Shown: positions 34,555 through 43,748, counted from the first letter of the stretch. The stretch: DNA of 64,000 nucleotides from Prevotella sp. (GCA_017410365.1 JAFQQY010000014.1:19326-83325), one strand, 5' to 3'. Notes: generated from the sequence alone by a model not told the origin. Numbers and translations are program-made.

Positions 34555-35255
34555 GTTGTATATGTATGCACAAAAGACTGTATATGTATTCGCTTTTGCA
34601 ATCCGTTAATAATCAAAGATTTACAAGCAACGTGCGAAGAAGTGCCAGATCTCGATGCAAGAAGTGCCAGTTCTCTCATCAAGAACAGGCACTTCTCAAC
34701 TATAGAACTAACTGTTCTTTATTAATAGAACGCCGACCAAATGCATATTTATGCGTGATTATGGCTTGAAAATTACTTGTACGATGACGCTATTTTATAC
34801 AAATGAGTTAGGCAAAGGGCAATGATGTTGCTTGTGTCTACAAAATTTCATGTGGATTTATTTTGCAGAATAAACTCTTTTAATTATTTTTGCATTTGAC
34901 AAACCAATGTGTAACTTTAAAACCGTAATGCAAGAAACAGACAGAGACGAATTAAAATAAAGGAGATTGTTAGCGCCATGATGTGCAACGCTCCGCAAGA
35001 GACTAATTACCAAAGTTATTATTAACACTCGGCGTAGTCTCATTCGTACTTTTTTAGATATTGAGCTTTTAGCTCTTGTTCTCTTTCAACGAATACCGCC
35101 AATATTCAACATTCAAGAACAAGTAGTAGAAAGGTTCATGCCGTTTAGGCGTGAGCTGTTCTGTACTTGTTGAATGTGCGGTCACTTGGCGGTAACCTGT
35201 TGAAAGGCGAGTAACGGATGGTTTCGCGCCTTTTTTATATTCAGAAATTACAGAA
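34555..35255. other. 701-bp region without a gene; GTGCC repeats and small hairpins
   Basis: No reading frame here looks coding. AGAAGTGCCAG occurs near 34639 and 34660, with an inverted partner CAGGCACTTCT at about 34686-34696. A short hairpin GAGCT-TTT-AGCTC sits at 35063-35075. There is no clear TAnnTTTG box before the WG-repeat gene at 35256, so its promoter is uncertain. Confidence 0.5.
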
Positions 35256-37274
35256 ATGAGAAAAATATTATTTATTAGCTTTTGCATATTTGTAGCAACA
35301 CTATCGCTCGCCCAGAATGTAAAATTTGCATTGACAGATGTCATATCGGCAGGAGAATTTCACGACGGGCTATCTGTATTCAGAGATAGAGAATCAGGAA
35401 AATATGGTGCGATAAATACCTCAGGTAGAATACAGATCGAGCCACGATTTGACTGGATAGAAGACTTTATTGACGGCAGTGCAGTTGTTAAGGTAGGAAC
35501 ACAATATGGAATTATTAACAAAAATGGCAAATATCTACTAGAACCAAAGTACGACCACATTAGTGCCCCTTACAAAAGGGAAAATATTCCACTTTATAAT
35601 GTGGAAAAAGATGCATTACATGGTCTATTTTATAAAGATAAACTAGTTGTTCCTGTTACAAAGTTCGACGAAACATACACCAATCTCTATCCGATTATAT
35701 CTTATAAAGAAAATGGTGAATACCGTTATATATGTTTACCAACAGGAAAACATTTAAACGCAGGTCTATTATTTAAATACGAAAACATATTAATTTCAAA
35801 GAAATATGAACCTTTTGGATTTCATTATTATTCTGAGGAGGGAAATGTTTTAGACACATCTTCATATAGAAAAAGTAGTAAAGGAATTTATTTGTACAAA
35901 GATGAAAAAACTGGTTTGTATGGTTTGAAAAATAGTAGCGGAGCTATCATTTCACAACCACAATACGACTATTCCAGTTTCTTTTTTGACATCTGGATAA
36001 ATGACTGTATTTTATATCAAGGTGATGATTGTGCAATAATCATAGATTGTAATGGTAAAGCACATACCACAGATGAAAAATATACATACCCAAGTATGAA
36101 AGGTGGAATGATTCAAGTCGGAAATTCATTATACGATACAAATGGAGTAGCTTTAGTATCAAAAGCTGACAATATCTTATATTATGAAGGTAATTGGTAT
36201 AGTGTAACTATTAATGGTTCAGAAAAATACTATAATACAAAACTCCGAAAATTTTTTGACACTGATATGCTATTAATAAGTGAAGGGGTAGCAAAATGCA
36301 GAAACATTCCTTGAATATTTTATATTGATGCTACAACTGGAACCAGAATAGGAGAAGAATATGAATCTGGAGATGAGTTCAGTGAAGGTCTTGCCATTGT
36401 AAAACCATTCAATTCTAAATATAGACATGTTATTGACAAAAAAGGCAATATTGTATTAAGAGAAAATGAAAATTTAAAATTTGAAGATATGGAATTCTCT
36501 GACGGTGTTTTACGAGTAAAAACACCCGGACAAATATACCATTGCTCATATATTTATAATCCTATAAACTACAAGAATACGTTTATAAACACAAAAGAAC
36601 TTTATACTAAGGCTGACAACGCTTTTAATTTAAAAGATTATAAAACTGCTAAGAATTATTATTATCAAATATGCGAAGCCGATCCTTCTGACATGATTGC
36701 TTTAACAAATTATGGAGTATGTCTAAATAATCTTGGGCACTATGATTATGCGATTGAAGCCTATAATATGGTTCTAAAAATTGAACCAGATAATGAATTT
36801 GTGAAAAAAGCACGTAATACATCTATTAATAATAAAAATATTGTTGAAAATAACAATTCACAATCAAGAACCGAATATGACGATGCCCAAAATTCTTATA
36901 ACACAAACATCGGGAATTTTGCAGGAGCTTTGGATGGCATTAATAACAATTATAGCTATGGAAATTATAACTCACAAAATGGGACATATTCGTCTGGAAG
37001 CAACTCAACAAATTACATATCATTATATAAACAATGGGAACGTAGAGCACAATCAAATTATAATTCATTAACTAATCTTGGATATAGGGTAAAGAATAAT
37101 AATGGAAGTCGTTCAGGAGGAACTGGACAAAGCATGAGTAGCAGCAATTATACTCGCATGAAAAAGGCTCTACGCGAAGCACAAAATGAAATGCGTAGAA
37201 TACGCTTAAATGCAAGTCGGAATGGGGTTACAATAGCACAATCCAAATGGGAAACAGCTACTGTAGGTTATTAA
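35256..37274 (+). pseudogene. WG-repeat/TPR secreted protein interrupted by an in-frame TGA
   Basis: ATG 35256 gives a signal peptide (ILFISFCIFVATLSLAQ) and WG-type repeats such as GKYGAINTSGRIQIEPRFD, TQYGIINKNGKYLLEPKYD and GLYGLKNSSGAIISQPQYD. TGA at 36312-36314 stops the frame after 352 residues, but the same frame continues uninterrupted (FYIDATTGTRIGEEY, YRHVIDKKGNIVL) into a TPR segment (AKNYYYQICEADPSDMIALT, LNNLGHYDYAIEAYNMVLKI) and an Asn/Ser-rich tail ending at TAA 37272. No frame change occurs, so one nonsense substitution (for example TGG to TGA) splits a product of about 672 residues. WG and TPR repeats usually mediate protein contacts. Either a young pseudogene, a read-through case or a sequence error. 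Confidence 0.82.
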
Positions 37275-37296
37275 CTCAACAATACTATTACAACAA

Positions 37297-37604
37297 ATGA
37301 AAAAAAACATTACGTTTTAGCCATTAGTTCTATTGTTACATTTGCGTTCTTCAACATATCTTGCAAAGGTGGAGGCTCGAAATATGCACCAGTGATAGTC
37401 ACAGCTGGGAAAATCATTGAAGAATTTTCTCAAGACACTGATGATACAGATAGTGGCGACATCTCATTTACAGGACATAATGGTCCATGTAAAGAATGTA
37501 TATATAAATGTAATGACTTCCGTGCAGGCAGTGGAGGTGGTATTTGTGGTTATTGTAGACATTCTAGTGTACGTCACGATACAAGTAATCCACGATACGA
37601 TTAG
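37297..37604 (+). pseudogene. Cys-rich lipoprotein gene broken by a poly-A frameshift
   Basis: ATG 37297 is followed by eight A and stops after seven codons. Reading with nine A instead gives a complete lipoprotein: MKKKHYVLAISSIVTFAFFN, lipobox FNISC, an acidic linker, then a Cys-rich end with CKECIYKC and GGICGYC spaced like a small metal-binding knuckle, ending RYD at 37604. Everything after 37308 is open in that frame, so a one-base loss in the A-run is the only defect. It lies 22 bp after the other broken gene. Could be a real frameshift, polymerase slippage rescue, or a sequencing error in a homopolymer. Confidence 0.65.
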
Positions 37605-38225
37605 CATAAGTCAATTTAATATAGGTTTACGTTAAATACAATATTAGAACAACTCCAATAGTCTGGATTCTATTTAAGACATTAAACAGTGCCATTTAGC
37701 ACTCGTAATTATGCCATTTACGAGTTGCAGATGGCACATTGTCTTTTGCACCTCCTAAGTGGCCCACTTAGCAGTGCTAACTGCACCACTTTTGATGGCT
37801 TAATGGCATGGTTATAATTCTTACTTTTTGCTGCATTTGCAAGAAAATTACATCTGAAGTCTAAAACGCCCTTTTAGAAATATCAATCTTTATTACCTAA
37901 AATTGTTAAAATTACCAAAAAGCGCCGAAAAACGGGCAAAAAATGTAGGATTGAAATCCTCATACACTGCACTAAACTAACTGTAGTACAATGCGTTGCA
38001 TGCAAAAATGTAGGATGTATGAGAAATGCATGAAATAATTTTCAGGGGAGATCTCATGGGGCATAATTACTTTGTCTCACTTGTTAGACAACCGCAAATC
38101 TCGGTGCGCACTAGTAACAATATCCATCAGGAGCCGTCCTGTTTTTATTGTTATCGGCCCATTCGTACTTCTTGCCATGATTTTTCGTGAAAATCACAGG
38201 TATATCCACATGTAGTTATTGCCGT
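37605..38225. other. 621-bp region without a gene; palindromic GTGC/GCAC repeats
   Basis: 37687-37792 holds nested palindromes: ACTCGTAA with TTACGAGT, CTAAGTGG with CCACTTAG, and repeated GTGCCA/TGGCAC. The 16-mer CATTTAGCACTCGTAA (37693-37708) recurs exactly at 63793-63808. Further right, AAAATGTAGGAT occurs twice (about 37940 and 38003). 38068-38119 is one copy of a dispersed repeat (see 40340). No coding sequence or tRNA recognised. Confidence 0.5.
38068..38119. repeat. Dispersed repeat, copy A
   Basis: The stretch with TTTGTCTCACTTGTTAGACA, ACCGCAAATC and GGTGCGCACTAGTAACA is closely matched at 40340-40399. The two copies are in the same orientation and enclose the M56/BlaI gene pair. 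Confidence 0.7.
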
Positions 38226-39779
38226 TTATGGTATTATAGATTTATTTAGAAAGAAACCCCATCCCTGTACTTCGTTGCCTCTTAAATGGTTAAATTGGTG
38301 CTTTTCAGTTTCGTATCCCGGACAGCATGCTTGAACAGTTGCGCCTAACGGAATATTCATTTCGCACCATCCCTCTTCATTGGTCTTGACTTTATAGCTT
38401 GTTCCAATAATGGATAATTCAACGTTAGCGAGTTGCTGACCTGTTTTGGCATCTTCAGCCCTAAAGAACATCCACGACTTGGCTTTGCCTTTGTAAGTTG
38501 CAGGCAAGTCTATATTGTCTTTTCGGTTAAACTCTGTTGTGTATTTAGTGTATAGCTCTATGCGCCTAGGTTTCTCTCCCTGTATCAGTTTTACCTCTTT
38601 TATGCTACTTAGAGGAACATAAGGGTGATAGCTGCTGTTGACTATTTGTCCGTCAAGCATTACAATATCTTCATTTATATAATGCTTGCCTCTATTGTTC
38701 ATCCATCCTCCTTCCTTGATTATGCTCCTTTCTGCCAAGCGACCATTTGCTAACCATGTGAAGAAAGCCCCAGCTGGAACTTTTACGCCAATCCACTCCT
38801 TGCCATCTTTATGTTCAAATATGATGGCAGATTCTTCTGTAAAAGTGTTTTTTACAACCTCTTCTTTCTTTACTTGTGCCGACATGGCTAAAGAAAAGAC
38901 AATGATAGGCAGCAAATATAATAGACGCAACAACTGTAAAGGGTGGAATTTTGGTTTTGTTATCATGCTGATTCTATTTTTTAGTGTGCTGTTGCAAAAA
39001 CCGTTTGCCAAAGAATAGCCATTCTGAATGGCGGTTCTATTAATTAGAAGATGCAGATACTGTATTTCGTCGAATCCGTTAGAAATCACTTGTTGGTCAG
39101 CTTCGTATTCGTGAACTGTGCGCAAGTCGGCACGTAATAGCCATATCGTGGGGTTGAACCATTGCATAGCAGTTATCAGTTCAACGATTATAATGTCAAC
39201 AGAATGATGCAGACGGATATGTCCCAATTCGTGCTCCAAAAGCATCGGTGCGCCTTCTTCATAATCGTTACTATTCATGTATATTGTTTTCCACCAGCTA
39301 TAAGGCGATTTCACTTTGTCACATACGGCAATCCGCACTCCATTGTCCAAATGGTGTATTTCGCTTATGGTTTCCAACTTATGCAATTTATATAATGACA
39401 GCAGGGTTCTTGAAAGCACAACTAAAACACCTATTATATATATGACTACGAAAATGAATTGGTAATCAAACGATACCTCAGGGAATGAATGGCTTGGAAG
39501 GACAAAGCTTTCCGTTGGTAGGGAATCTTTGCCTGTAGCAGAAACAGGTGATAAATAACTTGTATCGGCAGAATGTTCTGCTATTACAGGGGTTACTACA
39601 ACTGTTTGGTGGATAGTAAAAACACAAAGTGGCAGAACAAAAGAGGCTATGGCTGTGAATAGCAGAACCATGCGATTCAGGCTATGCCATGTGCCTTTTG
39701 ATACTAGCAGCTTCCAGAATACATAAAACAAGGCAATCAGTAGAGCCACTTTAAATTCGTAGATAATAAATTCGTTCAT
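38226..39779 (-). CDS. M56-family (BlaR1-type) membrane metallopeptidase with fused C-terminal beta domain
   Basis: 517 residues. Helices near 10-25, 35-58, 105-125 and about 285-300 frame a zinc protease site LEHELGHIRLHH (H183, E184, H187) with EYEADQQVI as the third ligand region. The part after the last helix is periplasmic: a segment with IVMLDGQIVNSSYHPYVPLS like a TonB plug fragment, and about 425-500 like a carboxypeptidase-regulatory domain (AKTGQQLANVELSIIGTSYK). BlaR1-type proteins sense an outside signal and cut the cognate BlaI repressor. The ligand here is unknown; beta-lactams are not implied. Start overlaps the end of the repressor gene by 4 bp. Confidence 0.88.
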   Translation of the reverse strand: MNEFIIYEFKVALLIALFYVFWKLLVSKGTWHSLNRMVLLFTAIASFVLPLCVFTIHQTVVVTPVIAEHSADTSYLSPVSATGKDSLPTESFVLPSHSFPEVSFDYQFIFVVIYIIGVLVVLSRTLLSLYKLHKLETISEIHHLDNGVRIAVCDKVKSPYSWWKTIYMNSNDYEEGAPMLLEHELGHIRLHHSVDIIIVELITAMQWFNPTIWLLRADLRTVHEYEADQQVISNGFDEIQYLHLLINRTAIQNGYSLANGFCNSTLKNRISMITKPKFHPLQLLRLLYLLPIIVFSLAMSAQVKKEEVVKNTFTEESAIIFEHKDGKEWIGVKVPAGAFFTWLANGRLAERSIIKEGGWMNNRGKHYINEDIVMLDGQIVNSSYHPYVPLSSIKEVKLIQGEKPRRIELYTKYTTEFNRKDNIDLPATYKGKAKSWMFFRAEDAKTGQQLANVELSIIGTSYKVKTNEEGWCEMNIPLGATVQACCPGYETEKHQFNHLRGNEVQGWGFFLNKSIIP

Positions 39780-40150
39780 GGTTGTTTGCTTTTTTGGTAT
39801 GCTTCAACTTGTGAAATCAGTTCTCGGAGTTCATCAACAGAGAGTTTCTCCTCACGTAAGAATGTAGATACCAATCCTTTATAAGAATTCTCGATATAGT
39901 CGTCGACCAATCTGAAGATGTTTCTTTTGGCATATTCCTCTTCTGTTATCAGAGCATTGTACTGAAATGTTGTGCCATATTTCTTGTGACCAACATATCC
40001 ACCATATTCCAATCTACGCACAATGGTTGAAAGAGTATTGAAATGCGGACGCGGTTCCTCGTAATGCTCCAGCAGTTCTCTTACAAACATTGGTCCATGC
40101 TTCCATAACAACTGCATGACCTCAAGCTCTTTATTAGTCAGCTTTTTCAT
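39776..40150 (-). CDS. BlaI/MecI-family transcriptional repressor
   Basis: 124 residues. N-terminal winged helix (KLTNKELEVMQLLWKHGPMF, FNTLSTIVRRLEYGGYVGHK) and a C-terminal dimerisation part (SYKGLVSTFLREEKLSVDEL) are standard for the family. It should bind two dyads upstream (40223-40239, 40253-40269) as a dimer and repress its own operon until cleaved by the M56 partner encoded immediately downstream. The ATGA overlap gives fixed stoichiometry. Confidence 0.93.
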   Translation of the reverse strand: MKKLTNKELEVMQLLWKHGPMFVRELLEHYEEPRPHFNTLSTIVRRLEYGGYVGHKKYGTTFQYNALITEEEYAKRNIFRLVDDYIENSYKGLVSTFLREEKLSVDELRELISQVEAYQKSKQP

Positions 40151-40193
40151 TGCTATTATCTCTATTTATTATTTTGAATCTCTAAATGTGTTG

Positions 40194-40201
40194 CAAATGT
40201 A
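40194..40201 (-). promoter_or_regulatory. -7 box of the BlaI/M56 operon
   Basis: Minus strand TACATTTG; leader about 37 nt to the ATG at 40150. The nearer operator covers its -33 region. Confidence 0.7.
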
Positions 40202-40222
40202 ACTTAAAATGAATAAATAGAC

Positions 40223-40269
40223 AACTACAAATTGTAGTTTCTTAATTTAGTTAACTACAATAAATAGTT
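40223..40269. promoter_or_regulatory. Twin BlaI/MecI-type operators
   Basis: AACTACAAATTGTAGTT (40223-40239) is a perfect dyad containing the MecI-like TACA...TGTA core. A second, less perfect dyad AACTACAATAAATAGTT occupies 40253-40269, 30 bp further upstream. Repression of the minus-strand operon by promoter occlusion is expected. Confidence 0.82.
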
Positions 40270-40339
40270 GTTTGCGCAAGTTAACAATCCAGCGCTCTGC
40301 TCGCTTAAATTTGGTATATACGCCATATATCGACTATAT

Positions 40340-40399
40340 TATTTCTTTGTCTCACTTGTTAGGCAACCGAAAATCCCAGTGCACACTAGCAACATTTTC
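40340..40399. repeat. Dispersed repeat, copy B
   Basis: Same order of words as copy A at 38068: TTTGTCTCACTTGTTAGGCA, ACCGAAAATCCC, GTGCACACTAGCAACA, with scattered substitutions. Non-coding in all frames as far as I can judge. Confidence 0.7.
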
Positions 40400-40463
40400 A
40401 ACCCGAAGTGCAGACAAAAACAAAATATTTCCGCAAACATTTGGTAGCGTGCGATATTTTTAG

Positions 40464-40471
40464 TAATTTTG
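40464..40471 (+). promoter_or_regulatory. -7 box of rpmE2
   Basis: TAATTTTG; leader about 45 nt, long enough for control of the ribosomal protein gene. Confidence 0.6.
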
Positions 40472-40522
40472 CACCCCGTAATATGAGCATTTAATTACAA
40501 CAATTTATAATATTAAGCAAAA

Positions 40523-40777
40523 ATGAAAAAAGGTATTCATCCAGAAAACTATCGCCCCGTCGTATTTAAGGATATGTCCAACGGCGATATGTTCCTTTCA
40601 CGTTCTACATGTAAGAGCAATGACACAGTAGAATTTGAAGGCGAAACTTACCCAGTGGTAAAAATTGAAATCTCAAGTACCTCTCACCCATTCTATACTG
40701 GTAAGAGCAAGCTTGTCGATACAGCTGGTCGCGTAGACAAGTTCATGAGCCGCTATGGTAAGGCTGCTAAGAAATAA
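40523..40777 (+). CDS. rpmE2: 50S ribosomal protein L31, type B
   Basis: 84 residues, [20 protein letters not shown] with [14 protein letters not shown] and [20 protein letters not shown] near the end: a type B L31. It has a single Cys, so it lacks the zinc-binding CxxC pair of type A L31 (C- form, usually favoured under zinc limitation where both exist). Bridges the ribosomal subunits. Monocistronic. Confidence 0.97.
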   Translation: MKKGIHPENYRPVVFKDMSNGDMFLSRSTCKSNDTVEFEGETYPVVKIEISSTSHPFYTGKSKLVDTAGRVDKFMSRYGKAAKK

Positions 40778-40876
40778 GATATACATCTCCATTTTTTAGA
40801 AACCATAAAGGTGCGTCCGTGTAGTTGCATATGCCCGGTCGCATCTTTTTTTATGTAACACACATTAATTATATAT

Positions 40877-41767
40877 ATGAAAGGATTTGGAAGACTGCTT
40901 TTCTGCTTTATCATGGTTGTCGCCGTATGTTCATGCGGGGAGGACGATGACAGACTGCCGGTTGCTCAGCGGCCGAATGTCGATGGCATAAATGTAAACA
41001 AAAACAACTCGAGCGAGAACGATGCTTACGAGCGCCTGGAGTTTCCGCGCCTAAAAGGCGGAAACAACATGGTGATAGTACATTCAACCGAAGATTTCGG
41101 CATAAACTACTCAGTAGAGTGGGACTATCAAAAGAAGTCGCAGCGCTGGTCGTGCTACCAGATGTATGCTGCCAATAGCGGCGGTAATGTGGGCAGATAT
41201 GACGACGGCTATCCTTTTGACCCGAAACTGCCTGCTGGCTATTATTTCGAATTCGATCCATTCCGCAACTCAGGTTACGACCACGGTCATATTGTGCCAA
41301 GTGCCGACCGTCAGAGTACGAGAGAGGTGAACATGCAGACGTTTTACTTGACAAACATGCAACCGCAGAAAAACAGGTTTAATGCCGGATTGTGGGCGAA
41401 AATGGAGCAACAGGTGAGAGACTGGAACGTAAATTCATTCCGCGATGTACTGTATGTCTGCAAAGGCGGCACGATAGACAAGGAATCGCAAATACTGGAA
41501 ACTCTGCCTAATGGACTTATCGTGCCAAGATATTTCTTCATGGCTGTGCTTTGCAAGAGTTCGCTAGGCTATAAGGCAATGGGCTTTTGGGTTGAACATA
41601 TCAATGCAGACCATTCGCACGACCTGCTGGCGCAGTATGTGGTGAACATTGACGAACTTGAAAAGTTGACAGGTATTGACTTCTTCTGCAATCTCGTAGA
41701 TGAAGAAGAAGAGAAAATAGAGTCGTTGCCTCGCGAGAATGTTATTAGAGAGTGGGGCGTGAGATAA
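40877..41767 (+). CDS. DNA/RNA non-specific endonuclease lipoprotein (NUC family)
   Basis: 296 residues. Lipoprotein signal with Cys near residue 18-20 (VVAVCSCGEDDD). The active site DHGHIVPSADR (H138 general base) and NMQPQKNRFNAGLW with the metal-binding Asn are the betabetaalpha-Me signature of Serratia-nuclease/NucA enzymes. It should degrade DNA and RNA at the cell surface or in the periplasm. Together with the EEP enzyme at 28045 it is the second exported nuclease in the window. It ends just before a hairpin shared with a minus-strand small RNA. Confidence 0.93.
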   Translation: MKGFGRLLFCFIMVVAVCSCGEDDDRLPVAQRPNVDGINVNKNNSSENDAYERLEFPRLKGGNNMVIVHSTEDFGINYSVEWDYQKKSQRWSCYQMYAANSGGNVGRYDDGYPFDPKLPAGYYFEFDPFRNSGYDHGHIVPSADRQSTREVNMQTFYLTNMQPQKNRFNAGLWAKMEQQVRDWNVNSFRDVLYVCKGGTIDKESQILETLPNGLIVPRYFFMAVLCKSSLGYKAMGFWVEHINADHSHDLLAQYVVNIDELEKLTGIDFFCNLVDEEEEKIESLPRENVIREWGVR

Positions 41768-41949
41768 AAAAAGCCGCTGAAAAATCAGCGGCTCCTGCTT
41801 TTTTTGAAAAAGCAATGCTCTCCTCCTTAATCTCTAAATGCAGAGCATAAATCAATCCTTAAACAATCTTTTTCTCTCAAAATAATAATAACCTAACGTA
41901 TATCTTGTTTTTCAAAACATTTCTAACAAAATGTTGCCTTTAGTGTTTT
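41764..41949 (-). ncRNA. Candidate small RNA between nuclease and peroxidase genes
   Basis: Minus strand: -7 box TATTTTTG (41963-41956), predicted start near 41949, about 186 nt without a usable reading frame, and a strong terminator AGCCGCTGA-loop-TCAGCGGCT (41792-41771) directly followed by seven T. On the plus strand the same hairpin has a displaced T-run, so it fits the minus-strand transcript better. The body includes an AACATT...AATGTT stem and GATTGTTTAAGG. Function unknown. Confidence 0.5.
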
Positions 41950-42131
41950 ACGATGCAAAAATACGATGTTTTTTCTTACGTAGGCATTACCTTTTGCATT
42001 AAAAAACATAGATTATACAAATTTTTGATATATATCAAAGTGGTAGATGAATAAATATTTATCATCTTTAATGAGAAACAAAAAAATCATAATTATATAA
42101 CTTATTATTTGGTGTTGCCGTAGAAAATAAT

Positions 42132-42139
42132 TATTTTTG
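42132..42139 (+). promoter_or_regulatory. -7 box of the peroxidase/thioredoxin reductase operon
   Basis: TATTTTTG with the ATG 34 bp downstream at 42173. Confidence 0.65.
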
Positions 42140-42172
42140 CGTTACAAACACAACTAATTAGATTTTAAGTAT

Positions 42173-42724
42173 ATGAAAACTGTTTATGATTTTAAGGTCA
42201 AGGATAGAAAAGGCAAAGAAATATCACTGAAAGAGTATTCAGGAATGGTGCTGCTGATAGTAAATACGGCTACGAAGTGTGGCTTTACGCCACAATACGA
42301 GGAACTGGAAAGACTGTATGAGAAGTATCGCAGCCAAGGATTTACGATTCTTGATTTCCCATGCAATCAGTTTGGACAACAGGCACCGGGAACAGACGAG
42401 TCGATACATGAATTCTGCAAACTGACATACGGAACGGAGTTCCCACGATTCAAGAAACTGAAGGTGAACGGCGAAGATGCCGACCCGCTGTATAAGTTCT
42501 TGCAAGAGCAAAAGGGCTTTGCCGGATGGAACATGAATCACCCGATAGCCAATATTCTTGATGAGATGCTTTCAAAGGCAGATCCTGACTACAAGGAAAA
42601 AAATGACATCAAATGGAATTTCACAAAGTTCCTAATCAGCAAGACAGGACGAGTGGCTGCAAGGTTTGAACCAACTGAAAGCATTGATGTTATTGCGCAG
42701 AAAATAGAAGAATTATTAAAATAA
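42173..42724 (+). CDS. Glutathione peroxidase family protein (thioredoxin-dependent type)
   Basis: 183 residues. NTATKCGFTPQYEELE carries the peroxidatic Cys36 in place of selenocysteine; LDFPCNQFGQQAPG gives the Gln and the second Cys region; KWNFTKFLIS supplies the catalytic Trp/Asn. Reduces hydrogen and lipid peroxides. Bacterial members of this Cys type usually take electrons from thioredoxin, and the next gene, 3 bp away, is thioredoxin reductase, which supports that. No signal peptide, so cytoplasmic. Confidence 0.93.
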   Translation: MKTVYDFKVKDRKGKEISLKEYSGMVLLIVNTATKCGFTPQYEELERLYEKYRSQGFTILDFPCNQFGQQAPGTDESIHEFCKLTYGTEFPRFKKLKVNGEDADPLYKFLQEQKGFAGWNMNHPIANILDEMLSKADPDYKEKNDIKWNFTKFLISKTGRVAARFEPTESIDVIAQKIEELLK

Positions 42725-42727
42725 GAC

Positions 42728-43678
42728 ATGAATATGAATACGGAACACGTGCGCTGCCTTATAATCGGTAGCGGTCCTGCTGGATATACAGCAGCTATCT
42801 ACGCATCAAGAGCTAACCTGCATCCCGTTGAATATTGCGGCATGCTGCCTGGCGGTCAACTGACGCAGACAACAACTGTAGAGAACTTCCCCGGTTACCC
42901 TCAGGGTGTTGATGGCAATCAGATGATGATGGATTTGAGAGAACAGGCTGAGAACTTCGGCGCTGACATACGCGACGGCGAGATTGTGGCAGCCGACCTG
43001 TCACAGGCACCTTACAAGTTGACTGCCGACGACGGCAAGGTGATAGAGGCCGACACCGTGATTATTGCAACAGGTGCGTCTGCCAAGTATTTAGGACTTG
43101 ACGACGAACGCAAGTATAACGGCATGGGTGTGTCTGCATGTGCCACATGCGACGGCTTTTTCTATCGCAAGAAGACTGTAGCTGTTGTCGGTGGTGGCGA
43201 TACAGCCTGCGAAGATGCACTCTATTTATCAGGATTGGCAAAGAAAGTATATCTTATTGTACGCAAACCATACCTCCGAGCTTCTCAGGTTATGCAGAAG
43301 CGCGTTATAGAGACAGAAAACATCGAGATACTGTTTGAGCACAATACAGTAGGTCTTTTTGGCGAAGATGGGGTAGAGGGCGCACATCTCGTAAAGCGCA
43401 AGGGAGAAGCAGACGAAGAGTTCGTAGATATAGCTATAGACGGTTTCTTCCTCGCCATCGGTCACAAGCCAAACAGCGACATCTTCAAGGAGTGGCTTGA
43501 CACAGACGAGGTGGGTTATATAAAGAAAATAGATAATACGCCAAAAACAAAGATTCCTGGAGTCTTCGTTGCGGGCGATGTGGCTGATCCTGTATATCGT
43601 CAGGCTATTACTGCAGCAGGCACAGGTTGCCAGGCTGCGATTGAGGCGGAACGCTATCTCAGCGAACACTCGCTATAA
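42728..43678 (+). CDS. trxB: Thioredoxin reductase
   Basis: 316 residues. FAD-binding GSGPAGYTAAIYASRA at the N-terminus, redox pair C138-A-T-C141 (SACATCDGFFY), NADPH site VVGGGDTACEDALYL and the closing FAD motif VFVAGDVADPVYRQAITAAG. NADPH-dependent reduction of thioredoxin in the cytoplasm. Co-transcribed with the peroxidase, forming a peroxide-detoxifying pair. Two ATG codons (42728, 42734) are equally possible starts. Confidence 0.96.
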   Translation: MNMNTEHVRCLIIGSGPAGYTAAIYASRANLHPVEYCGMLPGGQLTQTTTVENFPGYPQGVDGNQMMMDLREQAENFGADIRDGEIVAADLSQAPYKLTADDGKVIEADTVIIATGASAKYLGLDDERKYNGMGVSACATCDGFFYRKKTVAVVGGGDTACEDALYLSGLAKKVYLIVRKPYLRASQVMQKRVIETENIEILFEHNTVGLFGEDGVEGAHLVKRKGEADEEFVDIAIDGFFLAIGHKPNSDIFKEWLDTDEVGYIKKIDNTPKTKIPGVFVAGDVADPVYRQAITAAGTGCQAAIEAERYLSEHSL

Positions 43679-43709
43679 GGAGAAAGAATAAAAAGAATTA
43701 AGAATACAA

Positions 43710-43748
43710 AATAGGATACCGGCTCTTTGAAGCGGTATCCTATTTTTT
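43710..43748 (+). terminator. Terminator of the gpx-trxB operon
   Basis: AATAGGATACCG pairs with CGGTATCCTATT, followed by a run of T. Confidence 0.9.
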
